From Lunatimonas salinarum (GTDB taxonomy: Bacteria > Bacteroidota > Bacteroidia > Cytophagales > Cyclobacteriaceae), in assembly GCF_017811155.1 (NCBI RefSeq), contig NZ_JACVCV010000005.1, positions 186,001 through 250,000 of the forward strand: a DNA stretch of 64,000 bases, given 5' to 3'. Below, piece by piece: positions 18,767 through 27,957 of this stretch. The notes under the pieces are model-generated. The model saw only the letters and a list, made by a program, of their open reading frames with translations. It made no database searches and was not told where the DNA came from. Numbering within the stretch: position 1 is the stretch's first letter; each line of letters opens with the position of its first letter. A program made the translations under genes and the position numbers.

Positions 18767-18798
18767 CAAAAACTATGGAAACCCAATGAAGGTTCAAA
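18767..18798 (-). promoter_or_regulatory. Candidate promoter of the TetR-RND operon
   Basis: On the minus strand TTTG (18798-18795), a 19-bp spacer, then TAGTTTTTG (18775-18767), near the Bacteroidota consensus TTTG/TAnnTTTG. The transcript would start about 20 bases before the TTG start codon. Confidence 0.5.
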
Positions 18799-19126
18799 GT
18801 TTCCGGGGTTTTTTACAGAATATTTCATCGACGAGATGTATATTATCACAAAATAACACACTATTTATTTATAAAAATTGATATTTACAAAATATTACAA
18901 CTACATGAATTTAGGTTTACCAATGAAATCATTTATTTTTGAGGGCCAACAAAAAAACAACTTAAAGGCCTTAGCTACACCCTTTAGGCAATTTTCCGAA
19001 CAAAAAAAATGAACGAAAACGAACACAATACCCGTGAAATGATCGAAATACGTACAGGTATCAACCGTGCACTATACCAGTCTTAAATAGTTGCAAATTC
19101 ACTTACCGACTTTTCCACCCTTTTCT
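18799..19126. other. Intergenic region between the efflux operon and purL
   Basis: AT-rich divergent region with no ORF, RNA or repeat that I can support. It holds the two outward promoters at its edges. Confidence 0.5.
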
Positions 19127-19134
19127 TACCTTTG
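19127..19134 (+). promoter_or_regulatory. Candidate -7 element of purL
   Basis: TACCTTTG fits TAnnTTTG; the -33 position (about 19103) is only TTAC. The in-frame TTG at 19132 lies inside this element, which supports the later ATG at 19168 as the real purL start. Confidence 0.5.
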
Positions 19135-19167
19135 TGCCACAAATCTCGCTATTCAACCCACACTGGT

Positions 19168-22100
19168 ATGATTATCTTTTTCCAATCCAACGAAAAATTC
19201 TTTTACGCATTAAGTACCTCCCAAGAATTCCCTAAGGAGCAAACTGAAAGGTTGGCTTGGCTATTTGGTAATGCAAAAAGAGTAGACACAAAGGAAATTT
19301 CCGGTACTTTTATCGGCCCCCGAAAAGAAATGATCACCCCATGGTCTACAAATGCCGTCGAAATTACTGCGAATATGGGGCTGAAAGGTATCAGCCGAAT
19401 TGAAAAATTTGAAAAAGCGGATGCGGAACAGCATTATGACCCGATGCTACAAGCAAGGTACGAAGGTTTGGATCAGGAGGTGTTTACCATTGCAATCGAA
19501 CCCGCAGCAGTCATTTATATCGAAGACATAGCCGCCTTCAACGCAGCTGAGGGATTGGCGCTTAGCACTGAAGAAATCGGCTACCTCGAAGAAGTGAGCA
19601 AACAGCTGGCGAGACCCCTTACAGACAGCGAAGTATTCGGCTTCAGCCAGGTCAATTCAGAGCATTGCCGGCACAAAATTTTTAATGGAACGTTCCGAAT
19701 AAACGGGGTAGACAAGCGAGAAACCTTGTTTCAGCTTATCAAAAAAACATCGAAGGAAAACCCAAACCGAATCGTATCCGCCTACAAGGATAATGTGGCT
19801 TTTGTGAAAGGACCACAAACGTTGCAATTCGCTCCCAAAACGCAGGATAAAGCCGACTATTTTGAAATCAGTCCCATAGACACCGTCCTTTCGCTAAAAG
19901 CAGAAACGCACAATTTCCCCACCACGGTAGAGCCATTTAACGGTGCCGCCACCGGGACAGGCGGGGAAATCAGGGATAGGTTAGCCGGAGGAACGGCATC
20001 CATTCCGCTAGCAGGAACGGCCGTTTATATGACTTCCTACGCTCGCTCAACGTCAAACCGCTCTTGGGAGAAAAAGCTTCCGCCCAGAAAATGGCTCTAC
20101 CAAAGCCCCGAAGAAATCCTTATCAAAGCCTCTAACGGGGCCAGTGACTTTGGGAATAAGTTCGGTCAACCACTCATATGCGGAAGCGTACTTACTTTTG
20201 AACACATTGAAAATGATCGGAGTTACGGTTTTGACAAAGTGATCATGCTGGCGGGTGGCGTGGGATTTACCCGAGCACCGTATAGCTTAAAGCACACCCC
20301 TACCAAAGGCGATCAAATCGTGGTAATGGGAGGAGACAACTACCGTATCGGCATGGGTGGAAGTGCTGTATCATCGGTAAACACAGGCCAATTTAGTCAT
20401 GCGATAGAACTAAATGCGGTACAACGCTCAAATCCCGAAATGCAAAAGAGGGTAGCAAACGTGATCCGTGCCATGGCAGAGAGCGATAACAACCCAATCA
20501 TCTCCATACATGATCATGGTGCAGGAGGACACCTCAACTGTCTCTCCGAATTAGTAGAGGAGACCGGCGGAAGAATTTTTATTGACCAGCTTCCGGTGGG
20601 AGATCCCACATTATCCGCCAAGGAAATCATCGGAAACGAATCCCAAGAACGTATGGGACTGGTGATACGAAAAGAAGATGCCGCCACATTAAAGCGAATA
20701 GCCGACCGTGAACGAGCCCCGTTTTATCAAGTGGGAGAAACCACCGGAGACATGCGGTTTACGTTTGAAAACCGAAAGACCGGTGAAAAGCCGGTAGATT
20801 GGGAGCTCTCCCACATGTTTGGGTCATCCCCCAAGACCATTTTGGAAGATGAGACCCAAAAAAGCGACTTTAGCCCCCTGAGTTACGACACCTCCAAATG
20901 GGTGATTTATCTAAAGGAGGTGCTGCAGCTGGAGGCGGTAGCCTGTAAGGATTGGTTGACAAATAAGGTGGATCGATCGGTGACAGGCCGCGTGGCCAAA
21001 CAACAAACCACTGGACCGATCCAACTTCCCCTGAATAATGTCGCTGTAATGGCATTGGACTTTAGCAGCAACCGGGGCATCGCTACTTCCATCGGCCACG
21101 CTCCCGTCGCCGCGCTCGCCGATCCTGCTAAAGGTTCCCGGCTTGCGATCGCGGAGGCCTTGACCAATTTGGTTTGGGCTCCCGTGGAAGATGGATTGCA
21201 GGGTGTTTCGTTAAGTGCAAATTGGATGTGGCCTGCCAAGAACAAAGGGGAGAACGATCGGCTTTATCGAGCAGTCGAGGCAGTAAGTGACTTCGCGATT
21301 GCGCTTGGAATCAATATCCCTACGGGTAAAGATTCCCTGTCCATGACCCAAAAATATCCCGATGGGAAAACGGTGTTTTCACCGGGCACAGTCATTATTT
21401 CCACGGTAGGCGAATGCTCGGATATACAGCGGGTGGTGACACCGGATCTGAAGGACCTACCAAATACTGAAATTATCTGGATAGATTTTTCGGGACAAGA
21501 ACTTCATTTGGGAGGCAGTAGCCTTGCGCAAGTGCTAAATCAGGTAGGCCAATCCGTCCCAGATATCGCAAATGCAGCTTATTTCAAAAATGCGTTTGCC
21601 ACCATTCAGGCACTTATCTCGGAAAATAAAATCCTTGCAGGACATGACGTTTCCTCAGGTGGCTTGATAACTACTGTCCTGGAAATGTGCTTCCCCACCG
21701 TTGACTTAGGTATCGAATTGGACCTTTCTTCGTTTTCCGATGACCTCGTGAAGACGTTGTTTTCAGAAAACCCTGCGGTATTGATCCAAGTCAACTCTGA
21801 CTTGCGATTGACCGATAGGCTGAACCGATCAGGGTTAAACGCCCAAAAGATCGGCAAGGTAACCAAGGGTGGAGTGGTTAGACTGCTTCCTTCAAATGAA
21901 ATATTATCAGTTTCCGAACTCCGTAAGACTTGGTTTCTGTCGTCTTACCTTTTGGACCGAAAGCAAAGTGGACCCTCCTTGGCAAAAGAGCGATTCGATA
22001 ATTTTGATCAGCAGCAGCTTCGCTATTCGATTGACTCCACGTGGTTCGGTTCTTATGAAAACCTGGGAATCGGTCCCGATCGTCGGCAGGAAAGTGGTCA

Positions 22101-22848
22101 GAAGGCTGCCATCATTCGGGAAAAAGGTGTAAACGGCGACCGAGAGATGGCCTATGCGCTTTGGCTTGCCGGTTTCGATGTAAAGGATATCCACATGACC
22201 GACTTGATTGCCGGTAGAGAAACGCTGGAAGACGTAAATATGATCGTATTCGTAGGAGGATTCTCCAATTCAGATGTATTGGGTTCCGCGAAGGGTTGGG
22301 CAGGCGCTTTTCTTTACAACGAAAAGGCAAAGCGAGCATTGGATAGTTTCTATGCGCGAAAGGACACCCTTAGTTTGGGAGTCTGCAATGGCTGTCAGCT
22401 TATGGTCGAATTGGGGCTTATCTATCCGGATATACCGAATGCTGCGAAGATGCTGCACAATGCAAGCCAAAAGTTTGAGTCGTCCTTTGTTAATGTGACC
22501 GTTCCAGAGAATAAGTCGGTAATGTTTGGTTCACTATCCGGCCAACGCCTTGGGGTGTGGGTAGCACACGGCGAAGGCAAATTTCAACTGCCCATGGCAA
22601 AAGATGCCTATCACTTTGCCCTGCATTACAGCTACGGCAGCTATCCGGGAAATCCAAACGATTCCGATTATGCCACCGCCGGTATCGTCTCAGCAGACGG
22701 CAGGCATTTGGCTATTATGCCCCATATAGAACGTTCTCTATTTACGTGGAACTGGCCCTATCTCGACCACTCACTACAAGATCAATTACTGACACCCTGG
22801 ATGGAGGCATTTATCAACGCAAGAAAATGGGTAGCACAGCATCAGTAA
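19168..22848 (+). CDS. purL: Phosphoribosylformylglycinamidine synthase, single-chain type
   Basis: A 1226-residue single-chain FGAM synthase, fourth step of purine synthesis: FGAR, glutamine and ATP to FGAM. Domains are an N-terminal PurS-like domain, a linker with SEHCRHK, two AIR-synthase-like ATP domains (AETHNFPT, GAATGTGGEIRD) and a C-terminal class I glutamine amidotransferase with the nucleophile C1073 in GVCNGCQ and a distal HIERS. Start chosen at ATG 19168 (MIIFFQ): a frame-extending TTG at 19132 overlaps the promoter. The gene is monocistronic, ended by a strong hairpin. Confidence 0.97.
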   Translation: MIIFFQSNEKFFYALSTSQEFPKEQTERLAWLFGNAKRVDTKEISGTFIGPRKEMITPWSTNAVEITANMGLKGISRIEKFEKADAEQHYDPMLQARYEGLDQEVFTIAIEPAAVIYIEDIAAFNAAEGLALSTEEIGYLEEVSKQLARPLTDSEVFGFSQVNSEHCRHKIFNGTFRINGVDKRETLFQLIKKTSKENPNRIVSAYKDNVAFVKGPQTLQFAPKTQDKADYFEISPIDTVLSLKAETHNFPTTVEPFNGAATGTGGEIRDRLAGGTASIPLAGTAVYMTSYARSTSNRSWEKKLPPRKWLYQSPEEILIKASNGASDFGNKFGQPLICGSVLTFEHIENDRSYGFDKVIMLAGGVGFTRAPYSLKHTPTKGDQIVVMGGDNYRIGMGGSAVSSVNTGQFSHAIELNAVQRSNPEMQKRVANVIRAMAESDNNPIISIHDHGAGGHLNCLSELVEETGGRIFIDQLPVGDPTLSAKEIIGNESQERMGLVIRKEDAATLKRIADRERAPFYQVGETTGDMRFTFENRKTGEKPVDWELSHMFGSSPKTILEDETQKSDFSPLSYDTSKWVIYLKEVLQLEAVACKDWLTNKVDRSVTGRVAKQQTTGPIQLPLNNVAVMALDFSSNRGIATSIGHAPVAALADPAKGSRLAIAEALTNLVWAPVEDGLQGVSLSANWMWPAKNKGENDRLYRAVEAVSDFAIALGINIPTGKDSLSMTQKYPDGKTVFSPGTVIISTVGECSDIQRVVTPDLKDLPNTEIIWIDFSGQELHLGGSSLAQVLNQVGQSVPDIANAAYFKNAFATIQALISENKILAGHDVSSGGLITTVLEMCFPTVDLGIELDLSSFSDDLVKTLFSENPAVLIQVNSDLRLTDRLNRSGLNAQKIGKVTKGGVVRLLPSNEILSVSELRKTWFLSSYLLDRKQSGPSLAKERFDNFDQQQLRYSIDSTWFGSYENLGIGPDRRQESGQKAAIIREKGVNGDREMAYALWLAGFDVKDIHMTDLIAGRETLEDVNMIVFVGGFSNSDVLGSAKGWAGAFLYNEKAKRALDSFYARKDTLSLGVCNGCQLMVELGLIYPDIPNAAKMLHNASQKFESSFVNVTVPENKSVMFGSLSGQRLGVWVAHGEGKFQLPMAKDAYHFALHYSYGSYPGNPNDSDYATAGIVSADGRHLAIMPHIERSLFTWNWPYLDHSLQDQLLTPWMEAFINARKWVAQHQ

Positions 22849-22852
22849 GAAG

Positions 22853-22883
22853 GTTCGGCCTTATGATTTGGCCGAACTTTTTT
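22853..22883 (+). terminator. Terminator of purL
   Basis: Perfect 8-bp stem GTTCGGCC/GGCCGAAC, 9-base loop, then TTTTTT, starting 4 bp after the purL stop codon. Confidence 0.9.
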
Positions 22884-22935
22884 ACTTTTCCTTGCTGAAA
22901 TATTGCGTGCACCGCGCATTGGAAATCATTCCAAA

Positions 22936-25701
22936 TTACATATTCATATTATACCCACCGAATCGGCGCAGGTTATAGGTAAGCGTAAGCATGAAGTATT
23001 GGCGCAGTACCTGAGTCCTCACGTCCTCGACAAACACATCCGTAACATTCCGGTCTATACTGGTGTTTTGGTTCATTAAATCAAAAACGGTCAGCTTGAT
23101 CTCCGTTTTCCTACTTGGTGGGATTCTAAAACCCATTTCCAAGTTGACCAGTAATATCGACTGATCGAAATCCTCCCCTAAACCGGAATACGTCAGGTGG
23201 TTGGTACTACCTCCAATAAACAACCCTCCCACAAAGTTCCAAAACAGATCGGCCCGGGTGCTGTGTGTGTAAAAATTATTATCCAAATCCGGTTGCAGGC
23301 TGCTTCTTACCATGGTATAATTACCCGTAGTGGATATATTGAAATCCACTCGCTCATTGATATTGCTACTTAAATTGATCCCTTGAGATACGCTTGTATT
23401 GCGATTGAAGTTCTTAGCGCCATTGATGATGCCGGGTCGATTAATGCTGCGGACCCCTGAATTAAGGCTTATATTGCTCTTCATAAAGCGAAGTGGAAAA
23501 CCATAACTCATGTAACCCCTGTAATACCTGTAATTTTCCAGGTTTACCGGTCGGCTGAATTGCCCTCCCTGAGGCAGCAGCACACCACCCTGCAACAGGG
23601 TATCCCTATCTGCGACAAATGTCTCGTTACCGATAAAGTCGTTACGGAAGTTTCCGTAAAGGAATACCATAAATGAACGATTGGTTTCCGGATTGATCCT
23701 ACGGAAGCGGACAAACATCCGGTGGCTATACTCTTGATTCAAATCCGGGTTACCATTGGATACCTGAAGCGGATTCGAGTTACTGATCACATCCTGTAGT
23801 TGCCGTATGGTAGGTGCTGTAGTCTGAGTGTTATAATCGAGTCGTAAGCTGTTAAGCTCGCCTACCTGGTAATTTACCACTATGCGGGGGAGGAAATTGG
23901 TGAATTCACGCTGGGTATTTTCAAAACCAGGAAAAAGGCGATCACTATCGATCTTAGCAGACTGTAAGTTTAGCGTAGAGTAGACCGATAAATTTTCCGT
24001 TCGAAGACTATACCCCAATCCAGCCCACTGGGTCATGTAGCTATTTTCAAAGGTATTGGTGAGTACACTGTCCAATTGAAAAATGCCAGTTTCCTGTTCC
24101 TGTGCGGTCACCTGTCTGTCTGTATCAGAAAGATTGTTCGAAATCCGGTAGTTAAATCTCAAATTCGACTGTTCGCTCAGTGGTTCAAAATAGTTGAAAC
24201 TAGCGCTGTAATAGGTGCTATTGTACGTACTATTTCGAAACTGTATCAAGCTGTCCAAGTTGCTATTCTGGAAGTTTTCATTCACCGCAATAAGATCCGA
24301 GTCGCTCCTGCTATCGTAGGTGCTGGTATAGACACTCGCCGAAAGCGCCCGCCCCTCCTTGCCGAATTTGTATCGATAAATAAACGAATTACCAAAATTC
24401 ATAGATTCCCGGTCGTTTAATGTCGTGTTATCATTGCGACTGATGGGATTATCCCGATCAAATAGGTTTACTGCTTCCCGCGAATTAGAAGAATTACTTT
24501 TGTCGTATCCAAATCTCGGTCTAAGAATGATCGCATGTCGTTCATTGATCGTATAGTCAATGCGAACATTCATCCGATGGCTTTGTGTGGTCGTCTGATC
24601 GAGCCGATTCTCATTATACAATTGCAGACTGTCGTTCGGAAGGACATACTCTCTGGTAGAAATTCTGTTCAAGACATTTTCCCGGTTATTAAAAAGGTAA
24701 CTGCCGGTAATCTTCATTTTTTCATCCAAATACTCATCAGAAAAATTAGCCCCCAAGGCATTTGTATTGGTGATTCCCGGGAGATTGCCCACGGTCAGTT
24801 CATTTCCTCCTCCCCGACGGCTATCATCACCCTCCAAATTCCCCAGCTCATCCGAGCCAAAATTCTGCTGATTGATGTTATTGCTCAGGCCAAGGATTGA
24901 AAGTCTCCTTGCTCCATTGAAGAAATTCATATTGCCGCCCGCCAAGTAGTTACCGTCGGTACCATATCCCCCGTAGAATTTGCCAAAGCGCCCCGCACGC
25001 CTATCGGGCTTGGTGATGATATTGATGGTTTTGACAGTCTCCCCGTCGTCTATACCGGTGAGTTGTGACTCGTCGCTACGCCGATCCAAAAACTCCACGC
25101 GCTCAATTACCTCTGCGGGCAGATTTTTAAGCGCTGCGGCTGGGTTGTCTCCAAAGAATGGACGACCGTCCACTAAAATCTCCTTGACATCTTCTCCCTG
25201 TACCTGAATCACCCCATTTTGTATCACAACACCGGGCATCTTACGCACCAATTCGTCGGCATCCGCTTCGGGACGGGTTTTAAATGCCGCCGCATTGAAG
25301 GCAACCGTATCCCCCCTCACCTCTCCACCGAGGGCATCTGCTGATATCTCAAAGGCCTCCATCTCCTGCCCATCACTTTCGATTTCAAAGGTACCAAGTT
25401 GGCTACCGGACGGTGCCATCATTTTCTGGCGGAACGTCTTATATCCGATAAAGGAAATCTCAACCACAAAGTCACGCTCCTTTGGCCGTTTGATGCTGAA
25501 CGTTCCATCCAAATCGGTAAAAGTGGAACTAAGTGTCTCATCCGTGTCAGTCTTTAAAAAAACGTAGGCACCAAAAAGTTCTTCCTTCGTTTGCTTGTCC
25601 AACACTTTGCCTGTAAAGACCTCCTGACCGCGAACTTGAAATACAGTCAGTAACGTGAAAAGAAGATAAGAATACTTAAGCATAGAAAGAATATTTTGCA
25701 A
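22936..25701 (-). CDS. Outer-membrane beta-barrel protein with carboxypeptidase-regulatory domain (TonB-receptor-like)
   Basis: A 921-residue protein with a signal peptide (ending VRGQ), a CarboxypepD_reg-like domain (residues ~28-115, GKVLDKQTKEELFGAYV), a plug-like domain (KMPGVVIQNGVIQVQG, VKEILVDGRPFF) and a long outer-membrane beta-barrel of the OMP_b-brl_3 type. No SusD partner is adjacent, so it is not a sugar-uptake pair. Such proteins may import or export an unidentified ligand, or work in envelope assembly. The start could be M1 at 25701 or M7 at 25683, the latter giving the tidier signal. It is convergent with purL. Confidence 0.88.
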   Translation of the reverse strand: MQNILSMLKYSYLLFTLLTVFQVRGQEVFTGKVLDKQTKEELFGAYVFLKTDTDETLSSTFTDLDGTFSIKRPKERDFVVEISFIGYKTFRQKMMAPSGSQLGTFEIESDGQEMEAFEISADALGGEVRGDTVAFNAAAFKTRPEADADELVRKMPGVVIQNGVIQVQGEDVKEILVDGRPFFGDNPAAALKNLPAEVIERVEFLDRRSDESQLTGIDDGETVKTINIITKPDRRAGRFGKFYGGYGTDGNYLAGGNMNFFNGARRLSILGLSNNINQQNFGSDELGNLEGDDSRRGGGNELTVGNLPGITNTNALGANFSDEYLDEKMKITGSYLFNNRENVLNRISTREYVLPNDSLQLYNENRLDQTTTQSHRMNVRIDYTINERHAIILRPRFGYDKSNSSNSREAVNLFDRDNPISRNDNTTLNDRESMNFGNSFIYRYKFGKEGRALSASVYTSTYDSRSDSDLIAVNENFQNSNLDSLIQFRNSTYNSTYYSASFNYFEPLSEQSNLRFNYRISNNLSDTDRQVTAQEQETGIFQLDSVLTNTFENSYMTQWAGLGYSLRTENLSVYSTLNLQSAKIDSDRLFPGFENTQREFTNFLPRIVVNYQVGELNSLRLDYNTQTTAPTIRQLQDVISNSNPLQVSNGNPDLNQEYSHRMFVRFRRINPETNRSFMVFLYGNFRNDFIGNETFVADRDTLLQGGVLLPQGGQFSRPVNLENYRYYRGYMSYGFPLRFMKSNISLNSGVRSINRPGIINGAKNFNRNTSVSQGINLSSNINERVDFNISTTGNYTMVRSSLQPDLDNNFYTHSTRADLFWNFVGGLFIGGSTNHLTYSGLGEDFDQSILLVNLEMGFRIPPSRKTEIKLTVFDLMNQNTSIDRNVTDVFVEDVRTQVLRQYFMLTLTYNLRRFGGYNMNM

Positions 25702-25966
25702 TAATCGGTTTAATTTTTGGCAAGTTGAAAATAAGTAAACACGCTACCTATGTAATTTATGTCAGAGCCCCTTTCAGGAGTTTGTTCGCAATATTGCTTG
25801 TTACAGGTGGTATGACGAAAAAATTCCACAAGGTTAAAAAAAAACAAACGCAAATAGACCGCCAAATAATTCTCTGAAAACTATAGATTTACAGGATTAA
25901 TACAATACAAACGGATCTTAGATTCGCCTGCTACGGAAAAAATTCAACAATTTGAAGTAAGATCGA
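25702..25966. other. Intergenic region upstream of the outer-membrane protein and tRNA-Gln
   Basis: AT-rich spacer between divergent units. No ORF, repeat or RNA seen apart from the tRNA promoter at its right edge. Confidence 0.5.
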
Positions 25967-25998
25967 TTTGCATTAAAAAAAAAGTCATCCTACCTTTG
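25967..25998 (+). promoter_or_regulatory. Promoter of tRNA-Gln
   Basis: TTTG (25967-25970), a 20-bp spacer and TACCTTTG (25991-25998): a full match to the Bacteroidota housekeeping promoter, about 30 bases before the tRNA. Confidence 0.85.
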
Positions 25999-26027
25999 TG
26001 ACACCTTAGGAAAGAGGCGTTCAAAAT

Positions 26028-26100
26028 TGACCGATGGTGTAACTGGCAACACGTCTGATTTTGGTTCAGAAGAGTCTAGGTTCGAGCCCTAGTCGGTCAA
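26028..26100 (+). tRNA. tRNA-Gln (anticodon TTG)
   Basis: Cloverleaf read directly: acceptor TGACCGA/TCGGTCA, anticodon stem TCTGA/TCAGA with loop TTTTGGT (anticodon TTG), T arm CTAGG-TTCGAGC-CCTAG, discriminator A at 26100. No CCA encoded. Confidence 0.95.
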
Positions 26101-26121
26101 CATTTAAGGAGTATAACGGTG

Positions 26122-26148
26122 AAAGGGCGTCAAAAACGCCCTTTTTTG
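26122..26148 (+). terminator. Terminator of tRNA-Gln
   Basis: Stem AAGGGCGT/ACGCCCTT with a 5-base loop, then a run of T, 21 bp after the tRNA. Confidence 0.9.
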
Positions 26149-26194
26149 TTTTAAAATATTTACGTTGGTAAAAGGCCCTCACATTTCGAAATAA

Positions 26195-26312
26195 GTTGCT
26201 GCTTTCAATTTTTTTTTGCATCTTTGAGCTCCATCCACTTCTTGGGTTGAAGTGTGGAAATTGATTTAATGTTCAAGTCCCTTTTTCCGAAAGAAGAAAG
26301 GGACTTGTTCGT
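26195..26312 (+). other. Two-hairpin region between tRNA-Gln and miaB, possible small RNA
   Basis: Contains a stem CACTTC/GAAGTG (26236-26241 with 26249-26254) and a perfect 11-bp inverted repeat CAAGTCCCTTT/AAAGGGACTTG (26274-26284 with 26297-26307, 12-base loop). A weak promoter-like pair (TTG at 26196-26198, 20 bp, CATCTTTG at 26219-26226) precedes it. No clear T-run follows, so it could be a small RNA, a leader or only a hairpin-rich spacer. Confidence 0.3.
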
Positions 26313-26334
26313 TAAAACACGATCCGTATCTTTG
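26304..26334 (+). promoter_or_regulatory. Candidate promoter of miaB
   Basis: CTTG (26304-26307), a 19-bp spacer and TATCTTTG (26327-26334), a full -7 match. It would give a ~140-base leader to the miaB ATG. A second -7 match TAATTTTG (26455-26462) lacks a well-spaced -33. Confidence 0.5.
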
Positions 26335-26484
26335 AGTGTCCACTCAAAAAATTGTTTACGTTACGACAAGGTTTGTTAAGACTGTTTTTCTTTTGATTAT
26401 CCAGCTAATGGATTAAAATCCAAGCAAACACCTGTCAATTTGTCCGATTTTTACTAATTTTGCTGCCTGATAGTATGGACATAC

Positions 26485-27945
26485 ATGGATAACCTGATAA
26501 AAGACATTGATATACTGCCTGCGGAGGAAGCCCAGGCATGCGAATACAAAGTGACTGCGGAAGAGAATACCGGCAAATCGAAAAAGCTTTACATTGAAAG
26601 CTACGGCTGTCAGATGAATTTTTCAGATAGTGAGATTGTCGCCTCCATCATGAAGGAAAACGGTTTTGACACGACAGCTACCTTTGAAAATGCCGATGTG
26701 ATCTTTCTCAACACCTGCTCTATCAGGGACAAGGCGGAGCAAACTGTCCGCAAACGCCTTCAGCAGTTTAACCAAATCAAATCGAGCCGGCCGGACCTAA
26801 CCATCGGTGTATTGGGATGCATGGCCGAACGGCTAAAAGAAAAACTACTGGAAGAAGAGCAACTGGTGGATGTGGTGGTAGGACCTGATGCGTACCGTGA
26901 CCTACCTAATTTAGTGCTGGCCGCTGAAGATGGGCAGAAGGGCGTCAACACCTTTCTTTCCCGCGAGGAAACTTACGCGGATATTTCACCGGTACGGCTA
27001 AACTCCAATGGAGTATCGGCCTTTATTTCCATCATGCGGGGCTGTGACAACATGTGTTCCTTTTGCGTGGTGCCGTTCACAAGAGGCCGGGAACGCAGCC
27101 GTGACCCACACTCCATCGTCAAGGAAGCCCGGGAGCTAGTAGCCAAGGGGTATAAGGAGGTTACCCTGCTCGGCCAAAACGTGGACAGCTATAAATGGTC
27201 ACCGGAAGAAAACAACAAAGCCCGGTTGAATAAAAAAGAAGGAGAGAATGTCCAAATTGTGAACTTTGCCGGGCTTCTGGAGATGGTTGCCCAAGTAAAT
27301 CCCAACCTCCGTATCCGGTTCTCCACATCGCACCCGAAAGACATTACCGATGAGGTGCTGCATACGATGAAACGGTACGACAACATCTGCAAATATATCC
27401 ACCTGCCTGTTCAAAGCGGAAACTCCAGGGTTTTGAACTTGATGAACAGAACCTATGACCGGGAATGGTATCTGGAGCGAGTGGCCAAAATCAGGGAAAT
27501 TCTTGGAGAAGAATGTGGTATTTCTTCCGACATGATCGCGGGCTTTTGCAGTGAAACCGAAGAAGAGCACCGTGACACGCTGAGCCTGATGGATCAGGTC
27601 CAATACGACTTTTCTTACATGTTCTATTATTCCGAACGTCCAGGCACCCTTGCAGCAAAAAAATATGCTGACGATATTCCGCTGCCCGTCAAAAAGCGTA
27701 GGCTCCAAGAAATCATTGAAAAGCAAAACCAGTTATCCCTGTCCAGAAACCAACTGGATATCGGAAAACGGCAGGAAATTCTTATTGAGGGTGTCTCCAA
27801 ACGGTCCGATGACTACCTAAAGGGTCGAAACTCTGCCAACAAAGTGGTTATCGTACCAAAAGGGAATTTGACAATAGGCCAATACGTAACCGTAAAAATC
27901 ACTGACTGTTCCTCTGCTACCCTATTCGGCGAGTTACTCTCCTAA
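26485..27945 (+). CDS. miaB: tRNA-2-methylthio-N6-dimethylallyladenosine synthase
   Basis: A 486-residue radical-SAM methylthiotransferase that adds a methylthio group to i6A37 of tRNAs reading UNN codons. The N-terminal UPF0004 domain carries three cluster cysteines (in [15 protein letters not shown] and GCMAER); the radical-SAM motif is C187, C191, C194 in CDNMCSFC; a TRAM domain ends the protein. It is somewhat extended at the N-terminus (~35 residues before [10 protein letters not shown]). It heads a run of same-strand genes with the sigma-54 activator 12 bp downstream, followed by lptE and secG. Confidence 0.96.
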   Translation: MDNLIKDIDILPAEEAQACEYKVTAEENTGKSKKLYIESYGCQMNFSDSEIVASIMKENGFDTTATFENADVIFLNTCSIRDKAEQTVRKRLQQFNQIKSSRPDLTIGVLGCMAERLKEKLLEEEQLVDVVVGPDAYRDLPNLVLAAEDGQKGVNTFLSREETYADISPVRLNSNGVSAFISIMRGCDNMCSFCVVPFTRGRERSRDPHSIVKEARELVAKGYKEVTLLGQNVDSYKWSPEENNKARLNKKEGENVQIVNFAGLLEMVAQVNPNLRIRFSTSHPKDITDEVLHTMKRYDNICKYIHLPVQSGNSRVLNLMNRTYDREWYLERVAKIREILGEECGISSDMIAGFCSETEEEHRDTLSLMDQVQYDFSYMFYYSERPGTLAAKKYADDIPLPVKKRRLQEIIEKQNQLSLSRNQLDIGKRQEILIEGVSKRSDDYLKGRNSANKVVIVPKGNLTIGQYVTVKITDCSSATLFGELLS

Positions 27946-27957
27946 CCCTACTAGGCT

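Noticed and set aside
27199-27726. 175-residue minus-strand frame
   Set aside because: Antisense to miaB, which is well conserved on the other strand.
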